From Hyaloscypha bicolor E (lineage: Eukaryota > Ascomycota > Leotiomycetes > Helotiales > Hyaloscyphaceae), in assembly GCF_002865645.1 (NCBI RefSeq), contig NW_020194583.1, positions 24,049 to 88,048 on the forward strand: a stretch of 64,000 nucleotides of DNA. Direction: 5' to 3'. Below the pieces are notes generated by a model. That model searched no databases. It saw only the letters and a program-made list of their open reading frames with translations, and was not told the DNA's origin. Within the stretch, counting starts at the first letter, position 1. The number at the start of each line of letters is the position of its first letter. Made by a program: the position numbers and the translations under genes. Below, one piece after another: positions 10,807 to 22,117 of this stretch.

Positions 10807-12645
10807 TCACCAGTTCTCCCAGACCTTCTCCGGGAGAACCGTCCTCATCACAGCCCAATGCCCCATGGCAGACTTCTCCTGCCACCCCCTAAACCTCTCC
10901 GTATCATTACTGCTCAAGATTCCCCCATCGCTCTCCTCCAGTGCAAAAACACTCTGATCAACCTCATGTGTCGGCAACAAAAACATTTTCCTGGCACCAC
11001 TGCCTAACATATCTTTCTCAGTCGGCTTTCTGAATATAACATCATCGGCAGCATTAGTACAGAAGATAACCATATTAGTGAAATCGCGCCCGTCTTGGAA
11101 GATCTGCTCTGTGGAGGGGGCGGCGGATTCCCGGAAGATGCGGCAGGTTGGGAAGACGGTTTTGATGGTTTGCACGATGATGCGTGCTGATGGCAGGAGG
11201 AGGTCACCAGCGTAGTTCTGGGTTCGTTAGAGAAGTCTGGGAAGTTGGGGGGGACTTACGATTGCGATTACTCCACCTGGTTTCAAGATGGTGTTTAGAT
11301 CTGAGAGGAATTCCGATGTGAATAAGTCGGCCGGCTCTGCACCGCCCGTGAATACATCGTTCACAATATAATCATACTTTTCTTCTGTTTGGGCGATAGA
11401 GGCCGCGTAGGAGACAGCGTCTTCGATCACTGCTTTGTGGTTTGTGGGGAGTCCGAAGTATTTGGTTGCATACTCATGGACAATGGGATCGATTTCGACA
11501 ATGGTAGTCTCGATTCCATGAGCCATTAATGCTGCAGGGGTCGTCCCAATCCCCAATCCTCTGATGGTTGTCAGTCACGTACAGTACCAGGAGGGATCAA
11601 CTCACATCACCAAGGCCTTTGCCTCTGAATCAGGGACAGACTTCTTCACTTCCACAAGCCTCACTGCTTCCAACATCACAAATACCCCATAAATAGGCTC
11701 TGCCAGAAGGTTCCTGTCCGACTTCACCAACCACTCACCACCCAGAAGACTGTGATCACATCTCATAACCCTGAATCCCTGCTCGCGGCTCTCAAGGATT
11801 GACATATAACCCGTCAGAGATTCTCGACGGGCAAGAAGAGTCCACCCCTCTCTGGCCATCGTCGAGTTCAGTAAAGAAGTCGTGTAAGAATACGGCACGT
11901 GAACATTGAAGAATGCTGTATGCAGAATGGCTGGAATGGTGTAATAAAGTAGTTTTGAGGGAGCAAAGATGGCGTAAAGATGAGCAAGCCATATCTGACA
12001 GCCCAGTCGAGTGTGTAAAAAGCTGGATCCAATTGTCTGCTGGAGGACATTGCGGGAGTAATACTCCATTCCCTTGAAAAACGCATACGCGCTGAGTCCC
12101 GGCATTGCATCTGACAGCCATTGAAATCTGCCAATGCTCATCTCCAAGTCGTCCAGAATGGTGGCTGTACTTGAGACTGAGAGTAACAGCAACGGCAAGA
12201 AAGTGAACATTTCAATGACAAGAGGTCCAAACAGCGCTCCCATAGTGCCACTGATCTTGAACAGGAAGAACTGCATCACGGGGATGTAGGCCGCAATGAG
12301 GGGCAGAAGCTGCTGCGGCTTGAGAGGTAGTCTCCTCCGAATAAAGAGATTCGATGACCATCCAATGAAACACGCGGTCATGACTGCTCTTGAATGCCAT
12401 ATCGATGATGGTATGGAGCCGTAAACGGGCGATAATGTGAGTTGAGAGACGTTCGAGTACACGGCGGCCAGCGTGAGCAGCGTCCCGGATCGAACCAGGA
12501 CCCAACCCTGCTCTTTCGCCCATCTTCCCCAAGTCTCTTCCTTTGCTTTTTCAGCTAACGCTTTCAGTTCCCACTCGAAGTTCTCTTGGGTCAGTAGCTG
12601 CTCGGCTGGTGGTGGCGCCTTGGGCTGTTTTGGTGGTTTGGCCAT
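10807..12645 (-). CDS. Membrane-anchored spermidine/spermine synthase-like methyltransferase-fold protein, 583 aa
   Basis: Minus-strand exons are 12645-11606, 11560-11260 and 11217-10807. Introns have GTGAGT/ATCAG and GTAAGT/CCCAG borders with consistent phases. The N-terminal third has a charged start, then about six to seven hydrophobic segments (about residues 50-250). The C-terminal part has the Rossmann-type SAM-binding pattern of the PABS family: a glycine-rich motif I (VIGLGIGTTPAALMAHG, about 346-362), an acidic end of beta-2 (TTIVEIDP), DYIVNDVFTGG as the gate region, and LKPGGVIAI. Canonical spermidine synthase is soluble and about 300 aa, so this fused membrane form is probably not the housekeeping polyamine enzyme. 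Such membrane-PABS proteins are widespread in fungi with unproven activity. The start is the first ATG of a Lys/Pro-rich cytosolic leader. Confidence 0.85.
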
Positions 12646-13826
12646 GACGGGCTGTGATGGTCAGGCCCCAACGCTCTTCGATGAGCGCGAACGGTGTGAC
12701 AACGGGATAGAGACAGCTATTAATCACAGATGATGAAAGGCATATTGGCGATGAATATCTCGATGTATTTCGGAGACGTTGCCATATGGCCTGATGCGAC
12801 CAGTGCGGTGATCCTGAAACACTGATCGTTGAAACAGATTCGGAGCCCTGCTCAGATCAATCAGGTCACGTGAATCACCGAAACTTGACTTGGCGTTGAA
12901 GATCCTCAGATGAAATAGGCAGAAGTGAACCAAGTACCAGGTTGACGAATTACCAGGTGTAATTCACGTTACATAGGAACAGAGGAGATTTCTAGAATTG
13001 TAATTATTTCTAGAAGAGAAGCGTGAAGCTCGTAGAAGCTTGGGAGCGAGGCTAAATACTCCTTAGCGCCATAATTAAGCGAAATGTGTGCCTAAGGCTG
13101 AAGCGAATTTTCCCCCTCACAGCGTACTGTAGCTCTTCAAGCCTTCAACTTTCTCACAACTTCACCTCAATCCTCGCAGTATGAAGTTGGATGACCTCGT
13201 GGAAGAGCTTAATTACCGCTCTTGCCATGAGTGTCAGGCATAGGCAAATCCTCGGTGAGATTGCCGCACCGTGTTCCGTTCCGTGAAAACGAAGGAGTCG
13301 GTTACGATGCATCTCATTTCCGTCACCTCGATCGATCACCGTCATGCTTCAGTCAAGCGCGTACAAAACTCCCAATCACATACCCCTTTTCACACTTGTT
13401 CATCGTGGTATCAGTAGTAGCACTGCTACGTTGTTTTATGTTCTTTGAGATCTGGATCCTCATATTCCCTGTTCCCAACACGCTCATTTTCGAAGAATGC
13501 GGGATGTTGCACAAGCGGGGATGGCTGATGAGATGGTATTCATTAATTCAGTTCACCCGTACAAAATATCGCAATGACCCGAGTACGCTGACTGGCCAAT
13601 TTTTCCAGCTAACACGTCGTTTGGAGTTCCTTCCCATGTTTCTCTTCGTGGAAGTCACTTTACGTGCCGTCAGCTTCTGTCTAGGCTTATTTTCATTCCA
13701 TCAATTTTGCTCACTCGAGTGAGATTCAATTGATTTAGCTGTTGATGCTGAGGTCAGTTGCCCAGCATGTTTATCTCAATTCTTTAAAGGTGTTTCTTCC
13801 TCGTGCTCTCACTATCAGATCTTGCC
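12646..13826. other. Intergenic, no supported gene
   Basis: Contains a 163-codon plus-strand frame (13231-13722) and several smaller ones, but none shows a family motif or plausible composition. I see no RNA gene or repeat. Confidence 0.5.
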
Positions 13827-15007
13827 ATGGCGAGTCCAGCGACGACGTCAACTAGAAGAGGATCTCCATGTCAGTATTTACCTCCTCAGCTCACTCTGAC
13901 CGGCCAAGCTAGCATCATCTCCACCTTCATCCTCCCCATCATCCCCCTCGTCACCGGCTTCTCCTGCCTCACCAAAATCATCATCCTCTGTTCCCAATCC
14001 AAATATAACGGCTTTAAAGGCCCAATTTTTCCGCCGATACAAATCAGAGCGCATAATTATCAAATATGGTCCCTTCATCACTCTCCCCAGTACGACAAAC
14101 AACGGAATGGATACCTACGAAGTGCTCAACGCATCAACCCCCTGCATGGACTGCCTCGTAACCTACATCGCCGCCAACCTCGAGTGTCCAGACGGTATGA
14201 CGACCAATACCGAAACAGGGATGTGACTGCATCATGTTCTCTTATGCAGCACGACAGAGAACGACGCCGTCTATCCATAATACTAATCGCATCGGATCTT
14301 AGCAACAGGAAATGAGAGAACCCCTGCTGATATTTCCGTCAATGGGTTTGTCCTCTTCTTTCTCCTTCGCATCAAAATTCCCCTACGGACCACCCCACAG
14401 AACAAAGGAATCAGGCATCCACCTCCCCGCCAGTGCTACCTTCCTCCTCGCCCCCGAACTCGTGAACGAATCCTCCGAGTCGCAGGATGTTTACCTCACG
14501 ATAACTTACGAATATATCCCAAGAAGCCCTCCGCATTCAAAGCCGTGATCCCAGTCTGGCTCGACATAGCCGGTGTCTATGGGACTTCCGACTTCCCCGC
14601 CCTTCCAGAACCGCCTTTTCCATTACCTCCAGACACTGGACCGCAAATTTAACGGGAGAAATAGTTTTCCCGGCAGGACATCTTTACGACAGAGGCGCAC
14701 GCCTTCAAATCCTTCAGCGAAATGAGGCAGTCTGTGATTCTAACGCTACATACGCGGCTACCCGGGGGTATGTGTCGCCTATGAGCTTGATGCCTGGTAT
14801 GATACCCGGCGAACACGTCGAGAGATCTGATACATTTGAGTAATATGAGTACTTGTACGGATATTGGGAGGATGAGGGAGGGACAGGCGTGGGCGTGAGG
14901 GCGGAGTATGATTTCAGGGAGCATACGCGAATGGAGATGGGGGATGAGGGCGTGGAGGGAATGGGAGGAAGGGGTTGAGTCCGGTTATGGGGTTTGCGTT
15001 TTTGTAG
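13827..15007 (+). pseudogene. Broken copper type II (PHM-like) monooxygenase-like secreted protein
   Basis: Pieces of one protein can be read in order only by changing frame several times. They are a Ser/Pro-rich leader; ALKAQFFRRYKSERIIIKYGP; MDTYEVLNASTPCMDCLVTY; then after an in-frame TGA, LHHVLLCSTTENDAVYP followed by TAA.TAA; GNERTPADISVNG; LPASATFLLAPELVNESSES; VYLTITYEYIP; a frameshift to VIPVWLDIAGVYGTSDFP; another to FPAGHLYDRGARLQILQRN; and further shifts to the end. The order LHH..., GNERTP, PVWLDIA, GHLHDGG-like matches a fungal family related to peptidylglycine alpha-hydroxylating monooxygenase, in which His residues bind copper. At least three stops and three frameshifts make it non-functional. 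The 5' end is uncertain. Confidence 0.75.
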
Positions 15008-15075
15008 TTAAGATCACGGGTGAGAGGGTGAGGACGTGCGAGCAATGATATTCATGCTGTGAAAATACAAGGTTT

Positions 15076-15275
15076 GGGATAGCATGCTGCTATAAAGGAT
15101 GCCATCGTTGCCCTTCGGACGGAAGCCCAACATGAAAACTTCCGACCCCCTGTCTCCAACCCTAAATGCTGCGAACGATCCAAACGGTGGGATAGCACAT
15201 GTGCTATAAAGGATGCCGTCGTTGCCCTTTGAAGGGGGGCCCAACGTGAAAACTTCCAACCCCCTCCTTTTCCTT
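15076..15275. repeat. Two direct repeats of about 85 bp with palindrome
   Basis: Copy 1 starts at 15076 and copy 2 at 15189 (113 bp apart). Both read GGGATAGCA..GCTATAAAGGATGCC then TCGTTGCCCTT, a purine-rich stretch, CCCAAC.TGAAAACTTCC and a CCCCC tract. Copy 2 contains a perfect 16-bp palindrome, ATAGCACATGTGCTAT (15192-15207). Copy 1 has a degenerate version. The pair lies between a dead gene and the 3' end of the dehydratase gene. Confidence 0.8.
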
Positions 15276-15295
15276 TTGGGATACCAAACCAGAAA

Positions 15296-16791
15296 CTAGA
15301 TCTTCTCCCCGTCTAAAATCGGCTTCGCCTCCTCACTCATCCACCAACCCCCAGGTCCACCAGGGAAACCATAAGCCTCCATACTCGCCGCCTTCATCTC
15401 AACACTATACCCCGGTTCCATAGGCGTCTGATAATACCCATCTTTGATCACAGAGGGATGCTCAAAATGCTCATGCAAATGGTCCACATACTCCAACACA
15501 CTGAGTTTTCCACTCACAACTACATAATCGATCGTACTCAAATGCTGCGTATACTCGGGTAGACCCACGCCTCCAGAATGGGGTACGATCGGGACGTTGA
15601 ATTTCTTCGCCATGAGGAGCACTGCGAGCACTTCATTCACGCCACCCATGCGGCAGGCGTCGATTTGACACACATCGATGGCTCCGCTGGCCAAAAGTTG
15701 CTTGAAGATCACGCGGTTTTGACACATCTCTCCTGTTGCGACGCCGATTCCATCGGGGCGGAGGGCGTCACGGATGGCTTTGTGGCCCAGGATATCGTCG
15801 GGAGACGTGGGCTCTTCGATGAACCAGGGCTTGAACTCTTTGAGGTGTTGCATATATTCAATTGCTTCGGGGACGGACCAGACCTATCACGTAGAATCGA
15901 ATTAGTAAGTTAGAAAACTTATGGAGGGACAATGAAGGGAGATGAATGAATGACAAACCTGATTCGCATCAATCATCAAGATATTCCCCTTATCATACCC
16001 AATCACGCTCCTCGCAATTGTCAACCTTCTCCTGTCCGCCTCAACACTCGTGCCGACTTTGAGCTTGAAATGTCTGTATCCCTTGCTGAGTGTCTCCTCG
16101 AGCAACCCCTTCATCTTTTCCTCTCCATACCCAAGCCACCCCGCACTCGTCGTGTAGGCCGGCACCGCCCTCGAATTCTCGGCGTCCTTCATCCTCTTCG
16201 CCTTCCCCACTTCCTCCTTCCTCAACATTTCCACTGCTTCTTCTGGTGTAATCGCATCCGTAATATACCTAAAATCAATGCACCTAACAAACTCCTCCGG
16301 GGACATCTCCGCCACAATCTTCCACACCGGTTTATTCAATGTTTTAGCCCAGAGATCCCAGATGGCGTTTACCACAGCACCAAGCGCAAGGTGGATAACT
16401 CCCTTTTCAGGTCCGATCCAGCGCAGTTGCGAGTCTGAGACTAGGTATCGCCATGTTTGGCCCCAGTTCGCGACGAGGGAGGAGAGGGTGCGGCCTTTGA
16501 TGCGGCCGGCGACGTTGTCAATTGCTTTGCAGACGATGTCGTTGCCGCGGCCGATGGTGAAGGTCTTTATACAGCAGAAACAAGTTAGTTGACTGTTTCT
16601 AGGTTTTGGAGCGGGGGAGGAGAGAGGAGTGGTACCATTCCATGACCGGAGAATTGGGAGTCGGTTTTCAGGATGCAGTATGCGGCGGAGTAGTCCCCTG
16701 CTGCGTTCATGGCATCGGAGCCGGTCTTGTCGAGAGAGGTAGGGAACCGCACATCGCGGGTGTCCCAGCCGGTGATGATGACTTCTGGCAT
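15296..16791 (-). CDS. L-fuconate/L-galactonate dehydratase-like enolase-superfamily enzyme, 449 aa
   Basis: Minus-strand exons are 16791-16636, 16564-15959 and 15883-15296, all phase 0. Intron borders are GTACCA/TAAAG, GTTTGT/ATAG. The product belongs to the mandelate racemase subgroup of the enolase superfamily. It has the N-terminal capping domain (TGWDTRDVRFPTSLDKTGSD at the start), the catalytic lysine motif HFKLKVG (about residue 210), and metal ligands in MIDANQ, WFIEEPTSPDD and GVATGEMCQNR. The general-base histidine region is IVPHSGGVGLPEYTQHL. It ends close to the expected length of about 440 aa. Fungal relatives dehydrate L-galactonate (D-galacturonate pathway) or L-fuconate, and the human relative is ENOSF1. 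Which sugar acid is used cannot be told from sequence alone. No pathway partners are adjacent. Confidence 0.9.
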
Positions 16792-17671
16792 AGTGCTTGT
16801 GGTTACAGCTCTTCTTTCTGTTTCTGCAGTGAAGTGTGTCGTCAATTCGTCGAAATGATGGTCAATTGGCAGCTTAAACTCAAAAACGGATGAAAGGGAG
16901 AATTAGAGAAGAAGGAATGAGAGACAGAAGGGAGTGACAGCTATATACACTTCACAGCAAAACCTGGGGATGCCCCCGGAACATTTTTTCGTTCTGGAGG
17001 AATGTGGGGCAAAACGAGGGGGCGTTCAAAGGGTGTTAATTGGTGGAGAAATTATTGTGGCTTCAGCGCTAGAAGCCTGATGCGACACAACGCCGAAGGT
17101 TGTCTAGGAACTCGAAACGCCAACTTCAGCCCCAAGGGATCAAAATTCGTGGAAATTGTTGAAGATTCTTCCTGATGTGTGCAACTTCGACTTGGATTGT
17201 AGGGGTCAGGTTGGGGCTATGCTGGGGACTGAGGGGTAATGGAGAACTCCCTTAGTCCGAGCCAACCCCGGAGTCGAGATCAACTTTAAGAAAACCCCAT
17301 CTCGAGGCCACTCTGTTCTCAACTTGTATTGTCAAAGTCTGACCTCAAGCGCATGCTCTTCTTTAGTCCCTAGCAAGGTGGCAATAGGATATAAAGCAAG
17401 AATATGTTTGTTATAAAGAGGAGCGAGGGTGGTCCCCAGATCGAAGAAGTCTTCCCGTCAGCCTCAGGTCAGCAGAGGCTTCTGCAGAATATCACAATAT
17501 CGCGGGGGACCCAGAAATGGACACTAAGGCCTCAGTGTCCTTAGTCAAAGTCGGACCTCTATCTGGGCTGGGAAGGGGTGGACTTTAATATTCTGGTTCT
17601 AATCTTGAAGGTACGGGACCTTTGGAGCGGAAGCATCGTTCAAAGCATCCAGCTTGACTTGGTTTCTTGAG
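16792..17671. other. Intergenic, no supported gene
   Basis: Upstream region of the dehydratase gene and the 3' flank of the decayed DNA methyltransferase. No frame of interest on either strand. In particular, no SNF2-helicase continuation of the methyltransferase can be read here. Confidence 0.55.
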
Positions 17672-20600
17672 CTAATAAGGTTCAACTATCCCGAATCCCG
17701 ATCGATGCAAGATTGAACAAGGACGGGAGGTCGTGACTTCGCACTCAAAAACCGTGCGATAGGCGAGGCCGTGACATTTGACCTCCTTGGCGGGAATTTC
17801 AGGAAGTACCTCGGCCGTCTCAGAGAGTTTTCGATAGTCAACGAAGAGGTTAGCGTTGAGGTCGATAGTGAGCGGGATATCTGTCCAACTGCCATCCACC
17901 GTTAATTCAATCCTTTCGGTTCTCGAGCAGGATTGTTTATTCTCGAGACCGTTTGCTTTTGTCCTCCAATGCTACTTCCTCATGGTCGACAATGACCTGC
18001 CGCTTCAATTTCTTGTACTTTACCAAGTCCCCTTCTCGAATCTGCTCGAATCGCGGCTGCTCAAAGTCGGGAGGGAAGTTGGCGATGATTTGACGATACT
18101 TTCCGTATTCCAGCTTTCTGGTGTCCTTTGTGCAGACAAAGTGATGGCCACTGGCAGCTCCGTTTTGTGGTTGATGATCGAAGAACAAGAACAATGGACA
18201 CACCGAATGGTCGAGGGAAGCGCGGTGGTGCATGAAATTGAAGGATTGACCGCATTTCCGTTTCTTGTGGCAACCACAATTCCCATTGTCCGTTGGTGAT
18301 TTCGCACTGTCCATGTGGGATACAACATGCGATTGGAAATTTTTCGAGTTGAAAGCGTGTTGAATCGTGCAAACCGGTCTCTGATGGCACTTTCCTGTAG
18401 AGAAGCCACCGAACATGTCGACCAGAAATCTTAAGCTGGAGCTTGCCAGTAGCAGATTCGTGGAGAATATCCCAGATGTCAGAACGAGTGATATGTCATT
18501 GCTCACTGCCTTCTTGAAATCCTCGACGAGACTTTCCTTACGTCCCTTCGGCAACCTTTGATATGGACCTTTCGAAAATGTCGTCTAAGGAGTTGTTGGT
18601 AAACTTGATCACCTTCGGAAGTGCCTCTTTGATTCTCTTTTCAAACTTAGCAGGCCATTTGCGACTAGTATCGTCTTTCTGGTATGTATATCTGTTGTTC
18701 CCTCCGTGTTCAGCACACGTGGTATGATCGCAAACCTTGCAACGCAGGAATTTCTTGATCAAAAGAGCGTCCGAGCCCTCACAATGGCAACGGGCGCAGG
18801 TTTCTTGAGCCAATTTGACAGCACCTTCAGCTATAATTGGCTCGATGACAGCTGTCAGATCCGCGGGGCTCATTTTGGTGAGGTCGTACGCTTTGTCAAA
18901 TTTCTGAACACGGAGGTCGTCGCTTGGTGGCTGGGAAATCTTCTTGCCAGTGTCACGGCCCAGCACCCTAGAGAAGGTTGTGAGAGCGGCAATCAAAGGA
19001 GCGCCAACGATCGTCGATGACAAGGCGTTTCCCGCCAGTTCCAGTAAGTAGGGCCCAATCAGGTATGAGAGATCCATTCGACGGATGGGCAGCCCTTGGA
19101 GAAGGAGGGCTTCTTTTGCATTGATCATGCGACCTTTGGAAGTCCACCGTTTAATACCAGACGGTATGATACATCCAACAATCCCAGTCGTCGGCCGTGA
19201 ACCGTCGCTACGATCGACATTCTGCGATAAATCAATCATTTGCTAGTATGCAGAGTTAGCTCAGGAAAAAATCAAAAGGTCACGATAGAGCTTACCTGTA
19301 ATAACGATCATCGATGCCATGCATAAGACTCAGCAAATGCAAAATCTCGAGAAAGTCCATCACTCGGTTCGTCATGCTTCTGGTGGCGATCCAAAAGTCC
19401 GGCACACACCTACCACCGCTTTCTTTCCAGCCGGTCAGCTTCCGCTCATCCGCGAGTTGATACTTGTCTTGAACCCTCTCATGCCTGAGTCTGCACTTAT
19501 CGCAAGGTACGTCCTTGCCAGACTCGTCCGAGAGTAGGACTGAGTTCTTGGTCTCTTCTGATGCTGCAAGCAACATCACTTCAGCAGGTACGCTTGCTTT
19601 ATGCTTGAGTGCTTCCATTATCTTTGCCCATTCTTCCAGCTCGAGATTGACAGCAGACTTGCAAGTCTGTTCGACCACCTCGATCTCGGCTTCTCCTTCT
19701 CCTTCTCCTTCTTCGCCCTTCGAAACAGGGTGAGTCTCGCCAAACCAGCTGGGCACTTCATTCGTCTCGCCGTTTTGCGCTACCTTGAATGACTCTCAAA
19801 GTCCGACGGAAGTTTGACCGGTGGATTCCCCCTTCTCCATTTTGTGTCCTTCCTGATCTCCTTGATGTAAGCATCCTCAAATTTTTGACGCTCTCCGTCA
19901 ATGGTCCAGGGTATCTTCTTGAAATTTTCGAACAAAACCATTTTAGGCTTTGCTTTATCAATGTGCTCGTAAATTGAGAAGGATGTATGTCCAGACTCGT
20001 CTCGTTGTTGAAGAGACTTGCGGCTGTTGTTCAGAGGTGAAAAGTCCTTGCAGACGAATCCAGCAACCAGAATATCCAGATCTGTCGAAATTTTGGCTTT
20101 GCTGCCAAACACAGGTGTCCTAGGAAATATTAGTAGGATTTTAGAAAACTAAAAGATCGCATGGCTCACGCTTCTTGACCCGTTTCCCGAATCCCCCTTG
20201 CAACCTCCGCCACATCTCTGAACAAGAGAAGTTCCGGTCAATTTTGTTGAATGTAAGCCTGCTTGAAAGGCTTGATCTCGACGCTCATGTAATGATCGAA
20301 TTTGATCTCCTTGCCACTTTGCTTAAGCACTAGATCTGTCAGACATCCAGATTTGAACACGCACATTCTCATCAACTCACATTCACGGAAGAGCTCCAAG
20401 ACTATGATTGGACACTTGGTGCCTGAGCACATCGTGCTGGTCCAAATCGGTCTGCCTTCCACCTGATTCAACGGGTCGTCGAGTCCTGTCTCATAATTTT
20501 TCTTGACCTTGTCCAACATGTGCTTGAAGATGCCCTTGATGGTCTCGATTGGCTCAAGTTCTGAAGCCCGCCTTTGCCTGCCTTTTGGGGGGTTGCTTGG

Positions 20601-20820
20601 CTTTGTCTACTTTTGCGCGAGGCTACCTTGGGCGTTTGGGTTCGATGCCATTCTGAACCTTTCCTCTGGCTCTTTTCACACCATTCATTAGAGATTCCTC
20701 CTCGTCGGAACCGTGTTTGTATACGCCGTCGTCGGACTCAAGTCCTTGCTGTGCTGGATAATATGTCTGTAGGGTTGTAGTGGACCTCTGGCTCCGTCGG
20801 CGCCCCGTCCCTGGCTCCAT
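17672..20820 (-). pseudogene. Decayed cytosine-C5 DNA methyltransferase with C-terminal extension
   Basis: Read on the minus strand, homologous blocks occur in the right order but in different frames. A basic N-terminal leader (from 20820) hits a TAG near 20625. A block PIETIKGIFKHMLDKVKKNY runs to EIKPFKQAYIQQN, then TGA near 20236. After a good intron (GTGAGC...TACTAAT..CTAG), the catalytic motif DILVAGFVCKDFSPLN and the KMVLFENF block follow, running to a TAG. The segment that should carry the QxRxR motif and most of the target-recognition domain is absent. Later blocks are GKDVPCDKC...TGWKESGGRCVPDFW, TTGIVGCIIPSGI, ALLLQGLP, LLELAGNALSSTIVGA (motif X), a Cys-rich CARCHCEG...CKVCDHTTCAEHGG region, and more C-terminal sequence to 17672. 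In larger fungal relatives a SNF2 helicase may follow, but none is seen here. Several stops and a deletion make it inactive. Confidence 0.8.
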
Positions 20821-22117
20821 TTCCCGTGATTTAAACCCCTAAGGTCAGTTCAACACTCACACAAAACCTGGAGATTGAATCCTACCAATCGTTTTCCATC
20901 CAAGATTAACGTGAGTTGTCTGAATGCTCTGATGAATGTGGTGCCCAAAAATGGAGGTCGGGAGCCTCATAATATACATCTCAGCACAAAGATTCTCAAT
21001 TCCCTGCTGCTTGCCAGATTCCACAAAGAGATGCAGACTTACACCTTGTTCAGGCCATCCACCGCCTACCCGAATGTTCATCCCTCCTGTTTGGATACGT
21101 AAAGTTGACATAGATGTTGACGGCACTTGCCATACTTCCAATGCAAGACAAAACAAAACAGAATAAAATGGTCTTTGAGCAATGATATCAGGAAGTTGTC
21201 AAGGAATACCTTTGACGGCAGCCTGCAGGTTCTATACTTCAGCCCTCTCAATACATCCACCTGCTTTTGTGACTCCTATCCTATCTGCTTGAATGTACAG
21301 AGCACAGATGAGCTTTGCTGGCATTTTCGATACTTCAAAGGCGGAACAAAAATGTGGGAAAAGAGGCTTTCAGTGAGTTGCCTTTAAAGGAAGGCAACTT
21401 GCAGGTTGATGCATATAGGGACGAAGAAAAAGAGATTGAAAGCAAGATCAAGCTATAGCAAGTCTCAAAAGCTCTTTACCATGCAGGGCAATGACTCCAT
21501 GACGAAAGGCCTGCCTGAAGGATCAACTAAAATGAAGACTCCGATTCTGCAGTCCTCCTACCCCCATGTGAACTGCGGGGATGCAGGACAATGACACCGG
21601 CACCTTCTATACAAAGATTCTTTAGGCAGCACACTTGACACTACGCTCCGGAGATCAGAAATAAAGACAATGAAATCAACATCCTTTCTCTCCGCATCTC
21701 AGTGCTTCTACTAACCGAGAACAATGAGAAGCACATCACCACATCCAAGACACCTCATTTCAGGGGGCGCCGACATCTCAACAAACTCCAACTTCAAAGG
21801 AGGGACAATGACATCAAACCTCTTTCTGGGCAGAAAAAGAGGACGAGAAAGCGTCTGAAAGTAATCTTACTTACTTTCTTCAAGACAAAGGTGAGTCAGA
21901 AATGGAAACTTCCACCCAACTCTAAAGTTAACATCTCAATCACGAGGCACAGTTGGGAAGAATGTAAACAAATTCCATTCGACTCAAGGTGAAGACTTCG
22001 CAAAGCCAATCAAACCCAGCTGCTTTCTCGAGCTCCCGTACACAAAACCAAACCATATCGGAGAAACCAAAACGCCAGCCTGAGTCCCGGATCCACCCTT
22101 CCTTCCTTCCTTTCCAT
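20821..22117. other. Intergenic, no supported gene
   Basis: About 1.3 kb upstream of the decayed methyltransferase and downstream of the GH3 gene. Short frames only, none recognisable. Small repeated phrases such as GGCAACTTGCAGGTT-like and CTTGCCATACTTCCAATG-like motifs occur around 21,120-21,420 but do not form a clear array. Confidence 0.5.

Noticed and set aside
13231..13722. 163-codon plus-strand frame as a gene
   Set aside because: No family motif, odd composition, no splice context, and it overlaps frames on the other strand.
21702..21992. Lys/Arg-rich 96-codon frame as a small nuclear protein
   Set aside because: No conserved motif and low-complexity basic composition in a region without splice or promoter signals.
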